Assembly: GCF_004345245.1 (NCBI RefSeq) | Contig: NZ_SLUQ01000004.1 | Span: 372,001 to 436,000, forward strand | Direction of reading: 5' to 3' | From: Rhizobium sp. BK251 | Lineage (GTDB): Bacteria > Pseudomonadota > Alphaproteobacteria > Rhizobiales > Rhizobiaceae | Length of the DNA: 64,000 nucleotides | In this document: piece after piece, positions 42,553 through 51,538 of the stretch | Layout: the number at the start of each line of letters is the position of its first letter | Numbering within the stretch: the first letter of the stretch is position 1 | Translations under genes and position numbers: made by a program | Notes under the pieces: model-generated | Database searches by the model: none | Seen by the model: only the letters and a program-made list of their open reading frames with translations | What the model was told of the DNA's origin: nothing

Positions 42553-43836
42553 ATGCTGAGTGATCCCCGCTCCCACGGCCTTTGGGAGAAGACCGCGCCT
42601 CCCGCGCCCATAGCCCCGCCGCTCGAAGGCGCGCAGGCGGCGGATGTCGTCATCGTCGGCGGAGGCTATACCGGCCTTTCGGCGGCCTTGCATCTCGCTG
42701 AAGCGGGAAGTCGCGTCATCGTGCTCGAGGCTGTCGACTTCGGCTTCGGGGGCGCCGGCCGCAACGTCGGGCTGATCAATGCGGGCATGTGGGTGATGCC
42801 CGACGACCTCCCCGGTATTTTGGGACCGGTCTTCGGCGAGCGGCTTCTCGACCTCCTCGGTAACGCGCCGCGCCTCGTCATGGAGCTGATCGAGAAGCAC
42901 GACATCGCCTGCGAGCTTGCGAAAAACGGCACGCTGCACTGCGCGGTCGGCGACGACGGTCTCAAGGAAATCGAGGCGAGAGCGAAACAATGGAGTGCGC
43001 GCGGCGCGCCCGTGACGTTGCTCGATGCAGCTGAGACCGCGCGGCGCGTCGGCGGCAATGCCTATGCAGGCTCGCTGCTCGACATGCGGGCGGGCACGCT
43101 GCAGCCACTTGCCTATGCGCGCGGCCTTGCCCATGCCGTCGCAAAGGCGGGCGCAACCCTTCATGCCGGGAGCCCGGTCGTTTCGACGACACAGAACGGC
43201 AACCGCTGGACCGTCACGACCCCAAGGGGCGAGGTCGCGGCGGACTGGATCATCGTGGCAACGGATGCCTACAGCACCGGGCCATGGGAGAAGGTGCGCG
43301 CCGAGCAGGTTCATCTGCCCTATTTCAATTTCGCCACCGTGCCGCTCGGCGACAATCTCGGCCGCTCGATCCTGCCGGGTCGCGAAGGCGTCTGGGATAC
43401 GAAGGAGATTCTTTCCTCCTTCCGCATGGATGATGCCGGCCGCTTGGTCTTCGGCAGCGTCGGCGCGCTCCGCAACACCGGGCTTGCCGTGCACAGGGCC
43501 TGGGCGAAGCGGTCGCTCAAGAAGCTTTTCCCGCAGATCGGCGCGGTCGAATTCGAATCCGAGTGGTACGGCAAGATCGGCATGACCGACAACGCCCTGC
43601 CGCGCCTCCACAAGTTTGCGCAGAACGTCGTCGGCTTTTCCGGTTACAATGGCCGGGGTATTGCGCCGGGCACGGTTTTCGGCAAGACACTCGCCGATCA
43701 CATCCTCGACAGGCTTTCGGAAGCCGAGATGCCGTTGCCAGTGACCACGCCGCAAGAGCCAAGCTTTCGTGCGCTGAAGGAAATATGGTACGAAGCCGGC
43801 GCTCAGGTCGCCCACTTCGCCGATGCCCGCTTCTAA
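42553..43836 (+). CDS. FAD-dependent oxidoreductase, probable L-pipecolate oxidase AmaA-like
   Basis: About 427-aa DAO-superfamily flavoprotein. The FAD dinucleotide motif VVIVGGGYTGLSAALHLAEAG and the following GGAGRNVGLINAG block are typical of amino-acid oxidases/dehydrogenases; the C-terminal VVGFSGYNGRGIAPGTVFGK closes the FAD site. Starts at 42523 and 42553 are both possible; the latter has AGGACCGACGA upstream. Between hglS and the ALDH7 gene the natural substrate is L-pipecolate (to piperideine-6-carboxylate), though a polyamine or other amino acid cannot be excluded. Confidence 0.82.
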   Translation: MLSDPRSHGLWEKTAPPAPIAPPLEGAQAADVVIVGGGYTGLSAALHLAEAGSRVIVLEAVDFGFGGAGRNVGLINAGMWVMPDDLPGILGPVFGERLLDLLGNAPRLVMELIEKHDIACELAKNGTLHCAVGDDGLKEIEARAKQWSARGAPVTLLDAAETARRVGGNAYAGSLLDMRAGTLQPLAYARGLAHAVAKAGATLHAGSPVVSTTQNGNRWTVTTPRGEVAADWIIVATDAYSTGPWEKVRAEQVHLPYFNFATVPLGDNLGRSILPGREGVWDTKEILSSFRMDDAGRLVFGSVGALRNTGLAVHRAWAKRSLKKLFPQIGAVEFESEWYGKIGMTDNALPRLHKFAQNVVGFSGYNGRGIAPGTVFGKTLADHILDRLSEAEMPLPVTTPQEPSFRALKEIWYEAGAQVAHFADARF

Positions 43837-43861
43837 GAACAATAGAGTTGGAAACACGACA

Positions 43862-45400
43862 ATGACCATCGCCACCCTGGATCTGGCCACCGAAACGGCC
43901 AAGCTTCTCGAAAACCTTGGCGTCGATGCCGGCCGCTATTCCGGCGGCACGCTTTCGGTCACCTCGCCGGTCACTGGCAAGGAAATCGGCCGCCTGAAGG
44001 AGCATACGGTTCCCGAGACCAAGGCCGCCATCAACGCTGCCCACAAGGCCTTCCTCGAATGGCGCTCCGTTCCCGCGCCGAAGCGCGGCGAGCTGGTGCG
44101 GCTGCTCGGCGAGGAGCTTCGCAGTGCCAAGGTCGCGCTCGGCCGCCTCGTCTCGATCGAAGTCGGCAAGATCACCTCCGAAGGCCTTGGCGAAGTGCAG
44201 GAAATGATCGACATCTGCGACTTCGCGGTCGGTCTTTCCCGTCAGCTCTACGGCCTGACGATCGCCACCGAGCGTTCCGAGCACCGGATGATGGAAAGCT
44301 GGCATCCGCTCGGCGTCGTCGGCATCATCTCGGCCTTCAATTTCCCGGTTGCCGTCTGGTCGTGGAATGCGGCGCTGGCGCTGGTCTGCGGCAATTCCAC
44401 CGCCTGGAAGCCATCGGAAAAGACGCCACTGACGGCGCTTGCCGTCCAGGCGCTGTTCGAGAAGGCGCTGAAGCGCTTTGTCGCCGAAGGCGGCTCGGCG
44501 CCAGCCAACCTCTCGACGCTGCTGATCGGCGGCCGCGATATCGGTGAAGTGCTCGTCGACCACACCAAGGTGCCGCTCGTGTCGGCGACCGGCTCGACGG
44601 CCATGGGCCGCGCCGTCGGTCCCCGCCTGTCGCAGCGTTTCGCCCGCGCCATCCTTGAACTCGGCGGCAACAATGCCGCGATCATCTGCCCGACGGCCGA
44701 TCTCGACCTGACGCTGCGCGGTGTCGCGTTTTCCGCCATGGGTACGGCCGGCCAGCGTTGCACGACGTTGCGCCGCCTGTTCGTCCATGACAGCGTCTAC
44801 GACAAGCTCGTGCCGCGGCTGCAGAAGGCATACGGTTCCGTCACCATCGGCAATCCGCTTGAAACCGGCACGCTGGTCGGTCCACTGATCGACAAGCAGG
44901 CCTTCGACAAGATGCAGTCGGCGCTCGGGCAGGCCAAGGCTGCCGGCGGCAAGGTGACTGGCGGCGAGCGCGTTGAAAACGGTTCGGCCGATGCCTTCTA
45001 CGTCCGCCCGGCGCTGGTCGAGATGTCGTCGCAGACCGGCCCGGTCGTCGATGAGACCTTCGCGCCGATCCTCTACGTCATGAAGTACAGCGATTTCAAC
45101 GAGGTGCTGGAACTGCACAACGCCGTGCCGCAAGGCCTGTCGTCCTCGATCTTCACCAACGATATGCGCGAGGCGGAAACCTTTGTCTCGGCGCAGGGTT
45201 CGGATTGCGGTATCGCCAACGTCAACCTCGGCCCGTCCGGCGCGGAGATCGGCGGAGCGTTCGGCGGCGAGAAGGAGACCGGCGGCGGCCGTGAATCCGG
45301 CTCGGATGCCTGGAAGGCCTACATGCGCCGCTCCACGAACACGATCAACTACGGCAAGACTCTTCCGCTGGCACAGGGCGTGAAGTTCGACGTCGAATAA
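43862..45400 (+). CDS. amaB: 2-aminoadipate-6-semialdehyde / piperideine-6-carboxylate dehydrogenase (ALDH7, AmaB-like)
   Basis: 512-aa NAD(P)+-dependent aldehyde dehydrogenase of the ALDH7/antiquitin group. Catalytic Cys300 in AGQRCTT and general-base Glu266 in LELGGNN are present, with IISAFNFPVAVWSWN and GEKETGGGRESGSDAW near the C-terminus, both typical of ALDH7. It converts the piperideine-6-carboxylate/aminoadipate semialdehyde made by the upstream oxidase to 2-aminoadipate. ATG 43862 follows the oxidase stop by 25 nt. A strong terminator closes the operon. Confidence 0.92.
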   Translation: MTIATLDLATETAKLLENLGVDAGRYSGGTLSVTSPVTGKEIGRLKEHTVPETKAAINAAHKAFLEWRSVPAPKRGELVRLLGEELRSAKVALGRLVSIEVGKITSEGLGEVQEMIDICDFAVGLSRQLYGLTIATERSEHRMMESWHPLGVVGIISAFNFPVAVWSWNAALALVCGNSTAWKPSEKTPLTALAVQALFEKALKRFVAEGGSAPANLSTLLIGGRDIGEVLVDHTKVPLVSATGSTAMGRAVGPRLSQRFARAILELGGNNAAIICPTADLDLTLRGVAFSAMGTAGQRCTTLRRLFVHDSVYDKLVPRLQKAYGSVTIGNPLETGTLVGPLIDKQAFDKMQSALGQAKAAGGKVTGGERVENGSADAFYVRPALVEMSSQTGPVVDETFAPILYVMKYSDFNEVLELHNAVPQGLSSSIFTNDMREAETFVSAQGSDCGIANVNLGPSGAEIGGAFGGEKETGGGRESGSDAWKAYMRRSTNTINYGKTLPLAQGVKFDVE

Positions 45401-45418
45401 TCGCCGCATTTCGGCAAG

Positions 45419-45455
45419 GAGGGCGATGCGCCATGGCGTCATCGCCCTCTTTTTT
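45419..45455 (+). terminator. Intrinsic terminator after amaB
   Basis: GAGGGCGATG (45419-45428) pairs with CATCGCCCTC (45440-45449), with a short inner stem, followed by six T (45450-45455). Confidence 0.95.
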
Positions 45456-45508
45456 GCTTTGGGAGATGGCCCGGCACTTATTGTCGAGACCGATACTGCG
45501 ACGGAAGA

Positions 45509-45525
45509 CCTAGAACGCTTCTAAA
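45509..45525 (+). promoter_or_regulatory. Irr-type iron control element (ICE) candidate
   Basis: CCTAGAACGCTTCTAAA matches the Irr/ICE pattern TTTAGAA-N3-TTCTAAA at all but the first two positions; the core TAGAA-CGC-TTCTA is perfect. It is 127 nt before the ferric-binding-protein ATG and 2 nt from a RirA-type box. Confidence 0.65.
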
Positions 45526-45527
45526 CT

Positions 45528-45542
45528 TGACCAATATTTTCA
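45528..45542 (+). promoter_or_regulatory. RirA-type iron-responsive operator (IRO) candidate
   Basis: TGA (45528-45530), nine bases, TCA (45540-45542): exactly the TGA-N9-TCA IRO core, within the longer inverted repeat ACTTGA...TCAAGT. Adjacent to the ICE-like box, upstream of an iron importer. Confidence 0.65.
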
Positions 45543-45651
45543 AGTATTTGTGATGGCGGGCTTACAATCGAAACTTGAAATCGGCAATCAAGAAAAATAT
45601 ACGGGCTGCCATCACCCTGGGGACCCGGGTGAAACCGCCATGGAGGGCCTA

Positions 45652-46680
45652 ATGACAAATTTCCCCAGCCGTCTTTCCCGTGCATTTGCGCTTGCCGCCT
45701 CGCTTCTCGCAGCGACGTCGCTGGCCACCGGCGCAGCCCATGCTCAGGATGCCGAGGGCATCGTCGTCTATAACGCCCAGCACGAAAGCCTCGGCCGCGC
45801 CTGGATCGATGCCTTTACCAAGGAAACCGGCATCAAGGTGACGATGCGCCAGGGCAGCGACATGCAGTTCGCCAACCAGATCATCCAGGAGGGTGATGCC
45901 TCCCCGGCCGACGTATTCCTGACCGAGAACTCCCCGGCGATGACGCTGGTCGACGGCGCGGGCCTCTTCGCACCCATCGACGCCGATACGCTGGCCCAGC
46001 TTCCCGACAACTATCGCCCTGCCGACGGCATGTGGACCGGCGTTGCCGCCCGTACGACCGTCTTTGCCTACGACAAGACCAAGCTGAGCGAAGACAAGCT
46101 TCCGAAATCCATGCTTGACCTCGCCGATCCGAACTGGAAGGGCCGCTGGGGCGCCGCACCTGCTGGCGCCGACTTCCAGGCCATCGTCAGCGCGCTTCTG
46201 GAGCTCAAGGGCGAGGAGGCGACCGCCGCCTGGCTGAAGGCACTCAAGGAAAACGCAACTCCCTACAAGGGCAACAGCGTTGCGATGAAGGCGGTCAACG
46301 CCGGCGAGATCGAAGGCGCGATCATCTATCACTACTACTGGTTCGGCGATCAGGCCAAGACGGGTGAAAACAGCAAGAATGTCGCTCTCCACTACTTCAA
46401 GAATGAGGATCCGGGCGCCTTTGTCAGCGTTTCCGGCGGCGGCATCCTGAAGTCCAGCCAGCACATGAAGGACGCCCAGGCGTTCCTCAAGTTCGTTACC
46501 GGCAAGGCTGGCCAGCAGATCCTGAAGGACGGCGACTCCTACGAATATGCCGTCGGCAACGGCGCGGAGTCCAATCCGAAGCTCGTGCCGCTCGCGGATC
46601 TCGACGCGCCGAAGGTCGAAGCCTCCAAGCTCAACAGCAAGAAGGTCACCGATCTGATGACCGCGGCAGGGCTTCTCTAA
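45652..46680 (+). CDS. Ferric iron ABC transporter, periplasmic binding protein (FbpA/FutA-like)
   Basis: 342-aa periplasmic receptor. The ATG at 45652 has TGGAGGG upstream and starts a Sec signal peptide ending AAHAQ; the earlier ATG at 45550 would not give one. The mature start GIVVYNAQHESLG and the iron-binding Tyr cluster IIYHYYWFGD (Tyr226, Tyr228, Tyr229) are diagnostic of Fe3+-binding proteins of the FbpA/FutA class. First gene of the three-gene importer, behind candidate Irr and RirA boxes. Confidence 0.92.
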   Translation: MTNFPSRLSRAFALAASLLAATSLATGAAHAQDAEGIVVYNAQHESLGRAWIDAFTKETGIKVTMRQGSDMQFANQIIQEGDASPADVFLTENSPAMTLVDGAGLFAPIDADTLAQLPDNYRPADGMWTGVAARTTVFAYDKTKLSEDKLPKSMLDLADPNWKGRWGAAPAGADFQAIVSALLELKGEEATAAWLKALKENATPYKGNSVAMKAVNAGEIEGAIIYHYYWFGDQAKTGENSKNVALHYFKNEDPGAFVSVSGGGILKSSQHMKDAQAFLKFVTGKAGQQILKDGDSYEYAVGNGAESNPKLVPLADLDAPKVEASKLNSKKVTDLMTAAGLL

Positions 46681-46767
46681 GCCCTCACGCTGCGGCGCGG
46701 GCCGGCCAAAACTATTGCTTTTGGCTCAAGAAAAACGTACGGCATCTCGAATATCCGGCAACCGCCC

Positions 46768-48414
46768 ATGGCGGGTGCCTTCCAGTTCCGGCGTATAAAA
46801 GGCAATCCGGCCTTGCTGCAGAAAAACACATTCCTTGCATCGACCGGTGGTGCAACGGGTCCGAGGCCGGCCCCGGTGATCGGTCTGGTGCGCAACCGAC
46901 TTCGCTACGGCCCTGTCTTTGTGCTTGCGGGCCTGGTTTCGCTTCTCAGCCTTATCCCGCTCGGTTTCATCATTGGGATTACCTTCGATGTCGGCTGGGA
47001 CACGGTGGTCGCCCTCGTCTTCCGCCCGCGTGTCGGCGAACTCCTGATCAACACCGTCCTGCTCGAAGTGTGCACCATTCCAATCGCGATCGTGCTTTCG
47101 GTTGCGCTTGCCTGGCTGACGGAACGGACCGACATTCCCGGCGCGCGCTTCTGGTCGGGGCTCGCCGTCGCCCCACTCGCAGTTCCCGCCTTCGTCCACA
47201 GCTATGCCTGGGTGAGCCTGCTGCCGGGCATGCACGGTCTCGCAAGCGGCGTCTTCGTCTCCGTCCTCGCCTATTTCCCGTTTCTCTATCTGCCCGTCGC
47301 GGCGGCACTCCGCCGCCTGGACCCGGCGATCGAGGATGCGGCGGCTTCGCTCGGCCTCGGCCCCTGGCAGGTATTCTTCCGCGCCGTGCTGCCGCAGCTC
47401 AGGCTTGCCGTATGCGGCGGCTCGCTGCTGATCGGGCTGCATCTGCTGGCGGAGTACGGCCTCTTCGTCATGATCCGCTTCGACACGTTTTCGACCGCGA
47501 TCGTCGACCAGTTCCAGTCCGCCTACAACAGCCCGGCCGCCAACATGCTGGGTGGCGTGCTCGTTGCCTGCTGCCTCTTCCTGCTTGCGCTCGAAGTGCT
47601 GTTGCGCGGCGACGAACGCTACGCCCGTGTCGGCTCGGGTGCCGCACGACCGGCGGCCCCGCGCCGGCTTGGTGCAATGACACTGCCCTGCCTCCTGATC
47701 CCGCTCATCACCGCGATACTTACACTTGGCGTTCCGTTCGTCACGCTCGCGCGCTGGCTTGCGATTGGCGGTCTCGGTGCCTGGCGGCTCGACACGGTCG
47801 GAAATGCCTTCGTTCAGACGATGGTTCTCGCAGTCGCGGGCGGCATCCTGACGACGATTGCGGCCGCACCGATGGCATGGCTTTCCGTGCGTGCGCCCGG
47901 CCGCGTACAGCGCATCCTCGAGGCATGCCACTACTATGTAGGCTCACTTCCGGGCGTAATCGTCGCACTTGCGCTGGTGACGATCACGGTCCGCCTCATC
48001 CTGCCGCTCTACCAGACCTTCGCAACGCTTCTTGTCGCCTATGTGCTGCTCTTCCTGCCCCGGGCGATGGTCGGTCTTCGCGCCAGCATCGCGCAGGCTC
48101 CCGTCGAGCTGGAGCGGGCCGCCATGGCGCTCGGGCGAACCCCGGGCCAGGCCGCGCGGCAGATCACCATGCGGCTTGCGGCTCCCGGTGCTGCCGCGAG
48201 CGTGGCGCTGGCGGCACTTGGCATCACCAACGAGCTGACGGCGACGCTGATGCTTTCGCCCAACGGCATCGAGACGCTCGCCACGAAATTCTGGTCGCTG
48301 ACCAGCGAGATAGACTATGTCGCAGCGGCACCCTATGCCTTCCTGATGGTCGTCCTGTCGCTGCCGCTCACTCTCACGCTCTACGCACAATCCAAACGGG
48401 CAGCCGGTCAATGA
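46768..48414 (+). CDS. Ferric iron ABC transporter, permease (FbpB-like)
   Basis: 548-aa fused permease with two six-helix binding-protein-dependent domains, as in FbpB. EAA-type loops are seen in [31 protein letters not shown] and [21 protein letters not shown] stretches in each half. The N-terminal ~45 residues are hydrophilic and the start is uncertain (ATG 46768, or a GTG near 46876 just before the first helix). The stop overlaps the ATPase gene start by 4 nt (ATGA). Confidence 0.9.
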   Translation: MAGAFQFRRIKGNPALLQKNTFLASTGGATGPRPAPVIGLVRNRLRYGPVFVLAGLVSLLSLIPLGFIIGITFDVGWDTVVALVFRPRVGELLINTVLLEVCTIPIAIVLSVALAWLTERTDIPGARFWSGLAVAPLAVPAFVHSYAWVSLLPGMHGLASGVFVSVLAYFPFLYLPVAAALRRLDPAIEDAAASLGLGPWQVFFRAVLPQLRLAVCGGSLLIGLHLLAEYGLFVMIRFDTFSTAIVDQFQSAYNSPAANMLGGVLVACCLFLLALEVLLRGDERYARVGSGAARPAAPRRLGAMTLPCLLIPLITAILTLGVPFVTLARWLAIGGLGAWRLDTVGNAFVQTMVLAVAGGILTTIAAAPMAWLSVRAPGRVQRILEACHYYVGSLPGVIVALALVTITVRLILPLYQTFATLLVAYVLLFLPRAMVGLRASIAQAPVELERAAMALGRTPGQAARQITMRLAAPGAAASVALAALGITNELTATLMLSPNGIETLATKFWSLTSEIDYVAAAPYAFLMVVLSLPLTLTLYAQSKRAAGQ

Positions 48415-49484
48415 CATTCCTGACCATCAAGGGCATCAGCAAGCGCTACGGACCAGTTGCTGCTCTCGACAGCATCGAGCTTCAGATTGCAAGCGGCAGC
48501 CGTACTGCGATCGTCGGGCCCTCAGGCTCGGGAAAGACGACGCTCCTGCGCATCGTCGCAGGCTTCGAGCAGCCGGACAGCGGCCAGGTCTCGCTCGACG
48601 GCGAGGTCCTTGCGGAAGGTCCGCTGGGAATTCCGGCCCATCGGCGCGGCATCGGGATCGTAGCGCAGGATGGCGCACTTTTTCCGCATCTCAGCGTCGG
48701 CGACAATATCGGCTTCGGGATCGCGCGCGGCGCGACCGATCGAAGGAAGCAGGTCCTGGAACTGCTCGAGATGGTCGAGCTCGATCGGGAGATGATCGAG
48801 CGGCGGCCGCATCAACTTTCCGGTGGCCAGCAGCAGCGTGTCGCGCTTGCTCGCGCTCTTGCCCGCAAGCCGCGTCTCATGCTGCTGGACGAGCCCTTCT
48901 CCGCCCTCGACACGGGCCTGCGCGAGAACATGCGCAAGGCCGTCGCCCGCGTGCTCCAGGCTGCAGGCATAACGACGATCCTGGTCACGCACGACCAGGG
49001 AGAGGCGCTTTCCTTTGCCGATCAGGTCGCCGTGCTTCGCGAGGGAAGGCTCGTACAGGCCGGCCCGCCGCGGACGCTCTACCTCAGCCCGTGCGACCGG
49101 GAAACGGCTGCCTTCCTCGGCGACGTCATCATTCTACCGGCCGAACTCGGCGACGGCTTCGTCGACTGCGCCCTTGGTCGCCTCGATGCGGATACGGACG
49201 GCACGAGAGGCAGGGCCGAGATCATGCTGAGGCCCGAGCAGATCCGCCTGACGCGGGCCGTCGGCGGCGAAAGCCGGTCCGGCTGCTACGGCACGATTTC
49301 GGATATAGAATTCGGCGGCGCGATATGCACCGTTACGGTTTCGCTGCTGGAAGGCAACGGTGCGGGAACCGCGTCGCAACCACCGTTCATGGTGAGGAGC
49401 TCGAGCATTTCGCTGCCCTCGGTCGGCGACGAGGTCGAACTGTCAGTGGTCGGCAAGCCGCATATCTTCAGGATGACCGGCTAG
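48411..49484 (+). CDS. Ferric iron ABC transporter, ATP-binding protein (FbpC-like)
   Basis: 357-aa ATPase with Walker [10 protein letters not shown], signature [16 protein letters not shown], Walker [13 protein letters not shown] and a C-terminal TOBE-type regulatory domain ([10 protein letters not shown] ...). This long form with TOBE domain is typical of FbpC/PotA-like importers. ATG 48411 overlaps the permease stop; the open frame that runs from 47070 is a shadow of the permease gene. The 3' end overlaps that of the opposing glycoamylase-like gene by 17 nt. Confidence 0.93.
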   Translation: MTFLTIKGISKRYGPVAALDSIELQIASGSRTAIVGPSGSGKTTLLRIVAGFEQPDSGQVSLDGEVLAEGPLGIPAHRRGIGIVAQDGALFPHLSVGDNIGFGIARGATDRRKQVLELLEMVELDREMIERRPHQLSGGQQQRVALARALARKPRLMLLDEPFSALDTGLRENMRKAVARVLQAAGITTILVTHDQGEALSFADQVAVLREGRLVQAGPPRTLYLSPCDRETAAFLGDVIILPAELGDGFVDCALGRLDADTDGTRGRAEIMLRPEQIRLTRAVGGESRSGCYGTISDIEFGGAICTVTVSLLEGNGAGTASQPPFMVRSSSISLPSVGDEVELSVVGKPHIFRMTG

Positions 49485-50817
49485 CCTGCGCCGCAGTCTC
49501 CTCGTTCTCGATCGCGAGAGGTTCCGCAAGCCATCCGCCGGTAAATCCGGCGCGCTCGAGGCCAAGCCTGATGACCGGCGATTGCCGCATGAGGCTCCAG
49601 ATCAGGTCGGAACGCTCGTTCTCGACCATCATCACCAGCAAGCCCTGGTCGATTGCGACGCACCGGTCGTCCACCCACCCTTCCACGCGCGCACTCTTGA
49701 CGGTCGGGTTGAAACCGCCCGGGAAACGTCCGTCATAGAGAAGGTCGGGATAGGCTGAAAGCAAGGCCTTCAGGCCGGAGAGGGACGCCTCGCGATCGAA
49801 GGGAAGGCAGGCAAGCGCCGCCCAAGGTGCGAGCGTGCCGTCGTCGGGACCGAGGGGAGCGCCTCGGGCCGCGTAACCGAGGAAATTCGCCTGGCGCGAT
49901 CCACGCATGCGACGGACGGGCGGCGGCCCATCCGAGGCGCTGAGCCCCCAGATGTCGCGGCTATAGCCTAGGAAATTGCCTGGATTACGCTCCGCATAAT
50001 CGCGCTGCACGGCAATCGCGCGCTGCGTGTTGCGAAAATAGTCACTATCGTTCTCCGCCATGGCCCGGTCTCTGATTTCGCGGAAATCGATCCAGGCGTG
50101 CGAGAAAAGATGAATGAAAAGCGGACCGGCATAGAGATAGTGGCCGTCCTGGAATGGCATCCAGGAATAGGTCGAAGCAAAGGCCGCATAGCTTGCTTCC
50201 GTCACCGGATGCGTTGGGGAGGCAAGCGCGAGGACATAGAGTATGATCGCCTCGTCATAGCCCTGCCAACTCCAGCGCAGAAAACCGCTTCCCGGCTTCC
50301 ACCCCATGCTGATCGTCCCGCCCTCGTGGAGCGCCCAATGCCAGTCCGCTCGACCGTAGAGCATGTATGCAAGCGTGCGGATCTCCTGCTCCGTCTCCTC
50401 GGCTCCGTCGAAGTAAGCGGCAGCCGTGAGCATTCCGGCAAAGAGCAGCGCGCTGTCGATGGTCGAAAGCTCGCTGTTCCAGGCCCGATGCCCGGTATCC
50501 ATATGCAGGAAGTGGTAGTAGAAACCGCGATAGCCGCTTGCATGTCGCTCGCGGCCCTGGTGGCTGTCCGCGAAGAAGCGCAATGCGGTGACGACGCGGT
50601 CGGCGGCCGCGGTGCGATCCATCCATCCGCGCTCAACCGCCACCGGATAGCTCGAAAGTGCGAAGCCCACCGCGGCGATGCTGCAGTGGCTGCCCTTGAT
50701 CGACGTGTCTGCCACGAGCCCGTTGTCGGGATTCGTGAAATTGAGGAAATACTGGAACGCGGCGCGCTGCATGCGATCGACCAGCGCCTGGTCATCGTCC
50801 TCATTGCGCTGAAGCAT
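49468..50817 (-). CDS. Glycoamylase-domain protein (GH144-like, possible endo-beta-1,2-glucanase)
   Basis: 449-aa protein covered by a glycoamylase (Pfam PF10091-type) domain, an alpha/alpha toroid glycosidase fold. The signature stretches are FQYFLNFTNPDNGLVADTS, GFYYHFLHMDTG, SELSTIDSALLFAG, SWQGYDEAIILYVLAL and SYSWMPFQDGHYL-like block. The domain also occurs in cyclic beta-1,2-glucan synthases (NdvB/ChvB) and in GH144 endo-beta-1,2-glucanases, so a beta-1,2-glucan is the best substrate guess in a rhizobial cell. There is no signal peptide, so it should be cytoplasmic. Convergent with the iron ABC operon. Confidence 0.82.
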   Translation of the reverse strand: MLQRNEDDDQALVDRMQRAAFQYFLNFTNPDNGLVADTSIKGSHCSIAAVGFALSSYPVAVERGWMDRTAAADRVVTALRFFADSHQGRERHASGYRGFYYHFLHMDTGHRAWNSELSTIDSALLFAGMLTAAAYFDGAEETEQEIRTLAYMLYGRADWHWALHEGGTISMGWKPGSGFLRWSWQGYDEAIILYVLALASPTHPVTEASYAAFASTYSWMPFQDGHYLYAGPLFIHLFSHAWIDFREIRDRAMAENDSDYFRNTQRAIAVQRDYAERNPGNFLGYSRDIWGLSASDGPPPVRRMRGSRQANFLGYAARGAPLGPDDGTLAPWAALACLPFDREASLSGLKALLSAYPDLLYDGRFPGGFNPTVKSARVEGWVDDRCVAIDQGLLVMMVENERSDLIWSLMRQSPVIRLGLERAGFTGGWLAEPLAIENEETAAQASRSS

Positions 50818-50997
50818 GTGTGATCCGATCGTTGGTCATTGACGACTCCGTCGCAGGCCCGTACCGGGCGCGCGCAAATCAGGCGGCAAGAGCGATGTAG
50901 GGCGGTTATGCCTCGGATTTCAAGTCACAGATGATCAGTGAAGCAGAGGCGGGAGCCAAGCCTTGTCGGCCGGCGCGGGAATTTCCGGACCCAAATC

Positions 50998-51201
50998 CTA
51001 CTGTTGCGGATAGGCGCCGCGAATATTGCTCATGTAGAAGGTGCCCGGGGAATCGCATGTGACGAGGGTGTGAACCACCGATTCCGGTATCTGATAGAAA
51101 ATCCGCGTATGACCGTCCATAAAGTTCACGTCGAGCGATTTCGACTCCGGCTGATAATAAACCGATGCGATTATTGACGACTTCACAGTGACTTTTGCCA
51201 T
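50998..51201 (-). CDS. KTSC-domain small protein
   Basis: 67-aa protein matching the KTSC domain pattern: SSIIASVYYQPESKSLDVNF, then GHTRIFYQIPESVVHTLVTCDSPGTFYMSNIRGAYP. The domain is common in small bacterial proteins and next to RNA-related enzymes; function unknown. It stands alone upstream of the ugd gene on the opposite strand, with no operon partner. Confidence 0.85.
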   Translation of the reverse strand: MAKVTVKSSIIASVYYQPESKSLDVNFMDGHTRIFYQIPESVVHTLVTCDSPGTFYMSNIRGAYPQQ

Positions 51202-51538
51202 CTGTAGCGCTGCCTTGAAATGAACGACGCAATTGCCGGGAAACCGGCAGATTCCGCCATCGGAACGGTTAATATTGACGCATTACCTCGCGGGAAAGTG
51301 GATCAACATTGCCCATCTAACGCAACCTTGACTATTACTTTGCCGCCGCCGCGTCTCCACACGCATAAAACAAGACTTTTCGGCGCCATGCGGTAGATTT
51401 ACTATCGCCTCCGATCATGCTGCCGGCACAAAATCAACTTGCGAATCTTAGCGATTGTCTTTTTGTTGAAACACACTATTACCAAGATGTTTGCTGCAAT
51501 GCAATATAACCTGCTGTAGTCGGGCCGTTGAGGAAGAC
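51202..51538. other. 337-bp intergenic region between the KTSC gene and ugd
   Basis: No gene seen. It is AT-rich compared with its surroundings, especially 51270-51520, and should hold the divergent promoters of both genes. GAGGAAG lies just before the ugd ATG. No riboswitch or strong hairpin was recognised. Confidence 0.6.

Noticed and set aside
41497..43902. 801-codon minus-strand open frame
   Set aside because: Runs antisense to hglS and amaA, both with clear conserved motifs; the antisense product has none.
47070..48410. N-terminal extension of the fbpC-like frame
   Set aside because: Out-of-frame shadow of the permease gene; the ATPase begins at ATG 48411 with the usual ATGA overlap.
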